NCBI GenBank assembly: GCA_946481625.1
Contig: CAMLOZ010000182.1
Location: 1-6,998 of the forward strand
Direction: 5' to 3'
Origin: an uncultured Haloferula sp.
GTDB lineage: Bacteria; Verrucomicrobiota; Verrucomicrobiae; Verrucomicrobiales; Akkermansiaceae
Length of the DNA stretch: 6,998 bases
The position numbers were made by a program, and so were the translations under genes. Positions 1-6,998 of this stretch are shown piece by piece. Position 1 is the stretch's first letter. The number at the start of each line of letters is the position of its first letter. The notes under the pieces are model-generated. The model was not told the origin of the DNA, made no database searches, and was given only the letters and a program-made list of their open reading frames with translations.

Positions 1-3478
<3,478 letters not shown>

Positions 3479-3702
3479 CGCAGGGAATGGCAAAAAGCCG
3501 TGTCCCGCGGTCCCGCGCTGTCTTACCGGCGCGGAGGTCTCCCGCGGGGCGGGGAATAAACGGCAGCACACCCCTCGTGCCAAGCAGGATTTGTGCCCCC
3601 TTTTTTCCTCCACCCGGCGGCGAGGGACGGCCATTTGGATTTTGACGGCCGGGGACACTCCGGGAAACAAGCAGGGGAGCGGAAGAACCGCCGCCATCCC
3701 CG
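3479..3702. other. Divergent intergenic region between gltB and the CAP-domain gene
   Basis: These 224 bases separate two gene starts that point away from each other, so both promoters should be here. The gltB side has a good candidate promoter, listed separately. On the plus strand TTGACG (3642-3647) resembles a -35 element, but the hexamer 17 bases later (AAACAA, 3665-3670) is a poor -10, so no promoter is claimed for the CAP-domain gene. No convincing coding sequence or operator palindrome was seen. Confidence 0.6.
3555..3583 (-). promoter_or_regulatory. Candidate sigma70-like promoter of gltB
   Basis: On the minus strand TTGGCA (3578-3583, five of six matches to TTGACA) is followed by a 17-base spacer and TTTATT (3555-3560, four of six matches to TATAAT). 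Transcription would begin near 3548 and leave a leader of about 70 bases before the gltB ATG at 3478. Spacing is ideal and the location fits. The -10 is imperfect, and verrucomicrobial promoters are poorly characterised, so this is a motif-based guess. Confidence 0.4.
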
Positions 3703-4278
3703 ATGAAGATCCCAGCCGTTCTCCGGATCGCGAGCTTCTTGAAGCTGGCCATGTTAACCGCCCTCGGCAGCTCTTGCGGCCCGCTCGGCGGGAGTTCGGA
3801 AGGCGCAAATCACGAGGTCGTGGCCGCTCCGGAACTGCGCGACCTCGGCTCTCGCCTCCGCGAAGCGGGCAACTCCTACCGCCGTTCGTCCGGCAAGGCT
3901 TCTCTCGCCCGTCATCCCGGTCTGGACCAAATGGCCCGGCAGCATTCGGAATCGATGGCGCGGAGGGGCAAGCTCGACCACCAGGGCACCGCTTCCCGCA
4001 GCGATGAAGCGTCGGCTCGCTACGGCATGAATGCGAAGGCGGAGAACGTGATGCGCTGGCACGTGAAGGCGGGCCGCAGTCCGCAGGCGATGCTGAAAGT
4101 CTGGACGGATTCCTCACAGCACCGCCGGAATCTTCTCGGGCCGTACGCCGTTACCGGTCTCGGCATGGCGCAAGACGAACAGGGCAATATCTGGGTAACG
4201 CAGATCTACGCCCCGGTTCCCGGCCCGGCCGGCAGCCCGGATGCTCGCTCCGGCACGGGCTCTCCAGCGTTCTGGTGA
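3703..4278 (+). CDS. CAP (SCP/PR1-like) domain protein, exported, possible lipoprotein
   Basis: The 191-residue product starts with a signal sequence (Lys2, Arg8, Lys14, then a hydrophobic stretch to about Gly22). Cys25 in LGSSC could be a lipidation site, but the -3 residue is Gly rather than Leu, so the lipobox is weak. Residues about 52-171 form a CAP domain: [14 protein letters not shown] (His93), Glu102, AEN (Glu114), [13 protein letters not shown] (His140), TGLGMA and IWVTQIYA. His93, Glu102, Glu114 and His140 plausibly form the usual CAP His/Glu tetrad. The common GEN motif reads AEN here. The tail from 171 is rich in Pro, Gly and Ser. Bacterial CAP proteins are mostly extracytoplasmic and their biochemical roles are largely unknown, so no substrate is proposed. 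Met17 is an in-frame alternative start but would remove the basic N-region. No Shine-Dalgarno is present. The stop lies three bases from the convergent neighbour's stop. Confidence 0.88.
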   Translation: MKIPAVLRIASFLKLAMLTALGSSCGPLGGSSEGANHEVVAAPELRDLGSRLREAGNSYRRSSGKASLARHPGLDQMARQHSESMARRGKLDHQGTASRSDEASARYGMNAKAENVMRWHVKAGRSPQAMLKVWTDSSQHRRNLLGPYAVTGLGMAQDEQGNIWVTQIYAPVPGPAGSPDARSGTGSPAFW

Positions 4279-4281
4279 GGC

Positions 4282-5139
4282 CTACCCGACGTGTTCGATC
4301 AAGCCTTCTTCCACCGGTGGAGCGGGTTCCAGAATGCCCAGATCCACGAGGAACTGGTCGGCGGCTTTCACGCTGATCTCGTAGTAGAGTTCCGAGACGT
4401 TGAAATTGAAGAAGGTGTGGTCGGCGTTCTCCAGATCGAGCAACTCGATCTTGTTCCGCCGCCAGCGCATCGACTTCATGAATTTCTCCACGAGAGAAAA
4501 GGGGGCCACGCGATCCTTCTTGCCGTGAAAAAGCATCATCGGCGGAGCCTTGCGGCGCACGGTCTTGAGCGGGCTCAGGCGCTTCGCCGTGCCGCTGTCG
4601 GGGAACCTTTCGACCAAGGGCCTTGCGACGGTATCCAGGATCGAACTGAAAAGCAGCAGCGCCGCAGGGGAATAGACCGCCGGCAGTTCATCCTTCTGCA
4701 ACTTCGGCAATGTCATCGCCAAGGCCAGGAAGGCACCGCCCGCAGCACCGGCGAGAACAACCTTCGACGGATCCACGCCGAAATGATGCTCGTAGCTTTT
4801 TACCCACGCCAGGAAGGCCTTGAGGTCCGCAAGCGCCTCCAGCGGCCCGGTGCGGTGGGTCGAGAAGACCCGCGTCTCGAGCGTGACCGGCACGGCACCG
4901 CGCTCCGCGAAATGCAAGCAGTGCGGGACGAACTGGGTCGCCATCGCCGTGTCCCACAGCCCGCCGTGCAGGAAGACCAGCAGGGGACGCTTGTCGCCCG
5001 GTTCGAAACCCGGCGGCGTGAAGAAATGGGCGTGCAGCGGACCTTCGGGGGTCTCGGAATAGGCGAAGGAAGTGGCCGACTTCAGCATCTCCCGCTGTCT
5101 GGCTTGGCCGATCAGCGGGGTTCTTTGGAGCAGACTCAT
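4282..5139 (-). CDS. Alpha/beta-hydrolase-fold protein with Ala at the nucleophile position
   Basis: The 285-residue product has no signal peptide and is probably cytoplasmic. Fold landmarks appear in order: PLLVFLHGGLWD (oxyanion-hole HGG, 58-60), FGVDPSKVVLAG leading into the nucleophile elbow, MMLFHGKKDRVAPF with the expected acid Asp209, and ENADHTFFNF with the expected His241. The overall pattern resembles esterase, acyl-peptidase or PHB-depolymerase-like members. The elbow should read G-x-S-x-G but reads G131-A-A133-G-G135, with codon GCG at 4741-4743 for Ala133. Acid and base are kept while the serine is lost, so ordinary serine-hydrolase activity is doubtful and a binding or scaffold role is possible. 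The frame stays open upstream to an ATG at 5289, but that would overlap the divergent gene by 58 bases and add an Arg/Ser-rich stretch that looks non-coding; ATG at 5139 is preferred. No Shine-Dalgarno precedes it. Substrate unknown. Confidence 0.88.
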   Translation of the reverse strand: MSLLQRTPLIGQARQREMLKSATSFAYSETPEGPLHAHFFTPPGFEPGDKRPLLVFLHGGLWDTAMATQFVPHCLHFAERGAVPVTLETRVFSTHRTGPLEALADLKAFLAWVKSYEHHFGVDPSKVVLAGAAGGAFLALAMTLPKLQKDELPAVYSPAALLLFSSILDTVARPLVERFPDSGTAKRLSPLKTVRRKAPPMMLFHGKKDRVAPFSLVEKFMKSMRWRRNKIELLDLENADHTFFNFNVSELYYEISVKAADQFLVDLGILEPAPPVEEGLIEHVG

Positions 5140-5231
5140 CGAGGGGGACGGGAAGAAAAAATGCCCGGACTCGACCGGCGCGCGAAAAGAATTGTTATGT
5201 CCGTGCCGCACTTGTCCAATCGATTCCGCCG
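5140..5231. promoter_or_regulatory. Short divergent intergenic region, presumed to hold two promoters
   Basis: The 92 bases lie between the start of the hydrolase-fold gene (minus) and the start of the secreted hypothetical gene (plus). They include an A-run (5155-5161) and a less GC-rich patch around 5189-5199. On the minus strand TGGACA (5214-5219) matches five of six -35 bases, but no good -10 follows at normal spacing. Promoter function is inferred from gene orientation, not from clear motifs. Confidence 0.35.
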
Positions 5232-6125
5232 ATGACGCGCTTCCTGACCTCGATCGCCCTTGTCGCCAGCTCCGCCGCCGCCTTTGCACAGGCCCCTGCG
5301 CAGGAAACGGCGAAGTCCCTCGTCAGCATCTATGGCGTCTGGCGCACGGCGGTCATGCGCAAGGACGTATCCGCCTGGCAGCGCACGACCGCGCCGCACC
5401 GTCAGGCGGAAATCCGGAACCGGCTGGTATCCGAGAAGCGTCCCTTTCCCGCCGGCGTCTTCGACCTGCCCGCGCCGCCGCCGTCCTTGGAAAACCTGAA
5501 AATGATCCATATGTCCCAGAAGGGCGCGACCGCGAAGGCCGCCTTCTTCGGCAAGGTGAATTTCGGGGTGGGCGGGGAGCCGACGGACAACGTGCTGGTG
5601 CTTTCCTTCGTCAATGCCGGAGGTTGGAAATACGACCGCGCGGATTTCGTGAATCTGGCCGCGCTTCCGGATGTCCGGAAAGAACTGGCGGAGGGTAACC
5701 TGAAGTATGTGTCGGAGACCCCTGAATTCCAAGCGGACGGGGTCGTGCCGAAGACGCCGCTGCCGGTGCCGAACGCGAAGTACATCGCGAAGGTCTATGT
5801 CTTCTGCCCGGGGAGGGAGATCTACGTGCAGGTGAACCAACTCAGCCGCCACCGCTTCGCCAATGCCAAGGAGGCGGAAATCGTCCTCGGCGGGGCGCTC
5901 GACGGAGTGAACTCGGTGACTTACACGGCGAAGGCGCTGCCGGGATCCACCGGGAAGGAGGCGTTGTCGATCCGGGTTTATCTGATGTCCGAGATCGAGG
6001 GCACCAAGCCGATCAAAGCCTATGAATACCAGGTTCCGGAAGGGGGAGCCGTGAAGGCCTTCGGCAAGGGAAGCTTCGAGGTCGATCCGGCCACGGCGGC
6101 GAAATTGGTCCCAACGCGCCGTTAA
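5232..6125 (+). CDS. Secreted or periplasmic protein of unknown function
   Basis: The 297-residue product is not a family I recognise. Residues 1-19 form a clear Sec signal peptide (MTRFLTSIALVASSAAAFA, then Gln-Ala-Pro), with signal peptidase I cleavage likely after Ala19 or Ala21; no lipobox Cys is present. The segment from about 27 to 70 (VSIYGVWRTAVMRKDVSAWQ...) is predicted helical and recalls the start of NTF2/SnoaL-like domains, where a helix precedes a curved sheet, but this is only a suggestion. The following part is rich in alternating hydrophobic residues (AKAAFFGKVNFGV, NVLVLSFVNAGGWKY). The second half (about 180-290) also looks like beta strands (YIAKVYVFCPGREIYVQV, EIVLGGAL, SIRVYLMSEI). 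Cys192 is the only visible cysteine. It is divergently transcribed from the hydrolase-fold gene. No Shine-Dalgarno precedes the ATG, but the signal peptide fixes the start well. Confidence 0.85.
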   Translation: MTRFLTSIALVASSAAAFAQAPAQETAKSLVSIYGVWRTAVMRKDVSAWQRTTAPHRQAEIRNRLVSEKRPFPAGVFDLPAPPPSLENLKMIHMSQKGATAKAAFFGKVNFGVGGEPTDNVLVLSFVNAGGWKYDRADFVNLAALPDVRKELAEGNLKYVSETPEFQADGVVPKTPLPVPNAKYIAKVYVFCPGREIYVQVNQLSRHRFANAKEAEIVLGGALDGVNSVTYTAKALPGSTGKEALSIRVYLMSEIEGTKPIKAYEYQVPEGGAVKAFGKGSFEVDPATAAKLVPTRR

Positions 6126-6168
6126 ATCCCGCCTCAGGTTGTTTTCGGGGAGTGATCGCCGACGGGAT
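6126..6168 (+). terminator. Weak inverted repeat just after the secreted hypothetical gene
   Basis: ATCCCG (6126-6131) directly follows the TAA stop and is perfectly complementary to CGGGAT (6163-6168), which leads into AT-rich sequence (AAATATATT). The loop of 31 bases is large and there is no T-run, so a factor-independent terminator is only weakly supported. The position is the main argument. Confidence 0.2.
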
Positions 6169-6190
6169 AAATATATTCGGCTGGAGCTTA

Positions 6191-6207
6191 AGGGCCGCCA
6201 AGGCCCT
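6191..6207 (+). terminator. GC-rich hairpin downstream of the secreted hypothetical gene
   Basis: AGGGCC (6191-6196), a five-base loop GCCAA and GGCCCT (6202-6207) form a perfect six-base-pair stem, 66 bases after the stop codon. No T-run follows, so it may stabilise the 3' end or be incidental instead of terminating transcription. Confidence 0.3.
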
Positions 6208-6266
6208 GAAGATAGCGGAGTTATTCACATGACACCTGACAATCAGGGCCGTTCAAAAATTGGACA

Positions 6267-6298
6267 CGGATTTTCTTGTTAAGATTTCCGGATTTTCT
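6267..6298 (+). repeat. Two copies of a 10-bp direct repeat, 22-bp period
   Basis: CGGATTTTCT occurs at 6267-6276 and again at 6289-6298, start to start 22 bp, about two turns of DNA helix. The second copy ends at a possible -10 element. Spacing of this kind is typical of sites for a protein that binds the same DNA face twice, but the AT-rich sequence makes chance possible. Confidence 0.5.
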
Positions 6299-6303
6299 AC
6301 TAT
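6276..6303 (+). promoter_or_regulatory. Weak candidate promoter upstream of the fibronectin gene
   Basis: TTGTTA (6276-6281, four of six -35 matches), a 16-base spacer and TACTAT (6298-6303, four of six -10 matches) lie in the least GC-rich part of the gap. If used, the transcript would have a leader of about 325 bases before the ATG at 6637. The elements are weak; the long leader and the flanking direct repeat make it worth testing. Confidence 0.22.
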
Positions 6304-6396
6304 TCCGCAAAGGTCGAACGCTCTAACGGGGTTTGACCGGTCGGAAAAGTTCCATGAAAAGCCCCGGCATCATCGCGCAAGACCACCAGTTCTCTC

Positions 6397-6557
6397 CCGG
6401 TTTTGAATCCGGATCCGTCCCAAGTGGGGGACCGATGAGGGGACGCCGGGTGGCACGGCGGATGAGCCCTGCGGGACGCTTCCGAGCTGCCCTCTCCAGA
6501 ATCCGCAATCTCCCTGCTCCGTTTCCCCCGGAGTGGCAGAACGGGAATCCGTCCTGC
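6397..6557 (+). ncRNA. Possible structured 5' leader RNA
   Basis: Read as RNA, this stretch offers four stems. CCGG (6397-6400) pairs with CCGG (6409-6412). GTCCC (6417-6421) pairs with GGGAC (6428-6432) around a six-base loop. GCGGGACG (6471-6478) pairs with CGTCCTGC (6550-6557), eight pairs with one G-U. Nested within that, CTGCTCCG (6514-6521) pairs with CGGA (6529-6532) and GCAG (6536-6539) around a three-base bulge and a seven-base loop. The last pairing ends 79 bases before the fibronectin gene. I do not recognise a known riboswitch class, and GC-rich DNA folds easily by chance. Confidence 0.2.
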
Positions 6558-6636
6558 CGCGAGTTGCGTTTCGCCTGCCCCCTGCGGCCCCTCCCTGGGC
6601 CCGCGACAAGTGAAACCGCACACCAGCCACCAGCAG

Positions 6637-6998
6637 ATGAATCCTTTGGTCGCCGCCAAAATGCCCTTGTTCCTCGCTCCCGGACGGTTCCGGGCGAGCT
6701 TTTCCGCCATCGCCGCCGTCCTCCTCGGTCTGTCGGCACCTGCCTTCGCCGCTGCTGACAAGACCGTCAGCCTGGCGTGGGACGCCAATCCTGAAACCAA
6801 CATCGCCGGCTACCGGCTGCGGTACGGCACCTCCAGCGGTTCTTATACGAACACGGTGGATGCCGGCAGCAGCTTGACCGCCACGGCGACCGGTTTGGAC
6901 GGGGGGACGACCTATTACTTCACGGTTGTCGCTTACAATACGTCCGGCCAGACCAGCCCGAACGCCGCGGAAGTTTCCTACACGGTACCCGGCACGCC
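6637..6998 (+). CDS. Exported fibronectin type III domain protein, 3' end outside window
   Basis: The visible 120 codons begin with a long signal peptide: a basic segment (PGRFRASF, about 15-22), a hydrophobic core (SAIAAVLLGLS) and a cleavage site after APAFA at Ala38. The mature protein starts with a fibronectin type III fold (about 43-118). It shows the conserved Trp48 (VSLAWDANPE), GYRLRYGTSSGSY, then TTYYFTVVAYNTSGQTS and EVSYTVPGT leading out of the window. Such domains usually serve as spacers or carbohydrate- or protein-binding modules in large secreted or surface proteins; the functional part here is not visible. Start choice is uncertain: ATG 6637 gives a slightly long signal peptide, ATG 6661 a more typical one of 30 residues, and GTG 6610 is also in frame. 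None has a Shine-Dalgarno. It is separated by 511 bases from the gene upstream, so it is probably transcribed alone or heads its own operon. Confidence 0.85.
   Translation, partial: MNPLVAAKMPLFLAPGRFRASFSAIAAVLLGLSAPAFAAADKTVSLAWDANPETNIAGYRLRYGTSSGSYTNTVDAGSSLTATATGLDGGTTYYFTVVAYNTSGQTSPNAAEVSYTVPGT

Larger units (their letters stand above)
6126..6636. other. Long intergenic region, presumed 3' end plus long leader
   Basis: These 511 bases carry no gene I can support. The first part (to about 6310) is less GC-rich than the surrounding genes. It holds an imperfect terminator-like inverted repeat after the upstream gene, a GC-rich hairpin at 6191-6207, and a 10-bp direct repeat near a weak promoter. 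The second part (about 6390-6636) is very GC-rich and can fold into several stem-loops. The open frames crossing it give Arg/Pro-rich sequence without a domain or good start and continue over the start of the next gene, so they look like chance. Confidence 0.6.

Noticed and set aside
3572..3584. TTGGCACG on the minus strand as a sigma54 promoter -24 element for gltB
   Set aside because: The -24 half is excellent, but the required GC does not occur at the right distance: GT is found there and GC comes two bases too late. A sigma70-like reading of the same site fits better.
5140..5289. N-terminal extension of the hydrolase-fold protein to the ATG at 5289
   Set aside because: It would overlap the signal-peptide region of the divergent gene by 58 bases and adds about 50 Arg/Ser-rich residues with no fold; ATG 5139 opens directly into plausible protein.
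6397..6412. Sequence resembling a tRNA T-arm (GGTTTTGAATCC)
   Set aside because: No acceptor stem, D-arm or anticodon arm can be placed around it.
6333..6758. Plus-strand frame of 141 codons in the long intergenic region
   Set aside because: Arg/Pro-rich product without hydrophobic periodicity or domain, no good start signal, and it overlaps the well-supported fibronectin gene in another frame.
6300..6803. Minus-strand frames of up to 167 codons
   Set aside because: They run antisense over the signal peptide of the fibronectin gene and give low-complexity basic sequence; they look like chance open frames in GC-rich DNA.

Overview
This is a GC-rich chromosomal window with five protein-coding genes. 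Three are complete and two run off the window edges. The domain types, the secreted proteins of unknown family, the strong GC bias at third codon positions and the lack of Shine-Dalgarno sequences all fit a Verrucomicrobiota genome, perhaps near Luteolibacter or Haloferula. That placement is an inference, not something the sequence proves.

Layout. Bases 1-3478 (minus strand) hold the N-terminal three quarters of gltB, the large subunit of glutamate synthase. The window ends just past its 3Fe-4S cysteine cluster. Bases 3479-3702 are a divergent intergenic region with a reasonable sigma70-like promoter for gltB. Bases 3703-4278 (plus) encode a small CAP-superfamily protein that is probably exported and possibly lipid-anchored. 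Its stop codon is three bases from the stop of the next gene, which lies on the minus strand (4282-5139) and encodes an alpha/beta-hydrolase-fold protein. The nucleophile position of that protein is alanine instead of serine. A 92-bp divergent gap separates it from a secreted protein of unknown function (5232-6125, plus). A 511-bp non-coding stretch (6126-6636) follows. It has an AT-richer half with a 10-bp direct repeat at 22-bp period, and a GC-rich half that can form nested stem-loops. The window ends inside an exported fibronectin type III protein (6637 onward, plus).

How the genes relate. gltB is core nitrogen assimilation and its gltD partner, if adjacent, would lie outside the window. 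The other four genes are mostly cell-envelope or secreted proteins with no visible shared pathway. Alternating strands argue against one operon. No mobile element, CRISPR array, rRNA or tRNA is seen, and nothing here amounts to a recognisable new multi-gene system. The points most worth a second look are the hydrolase-fold protein lacking its nucleophile, the repeat and structured leader upstream of the fibronectin gene, and the absence of Shine-Dalgarno motifs at all five starts.
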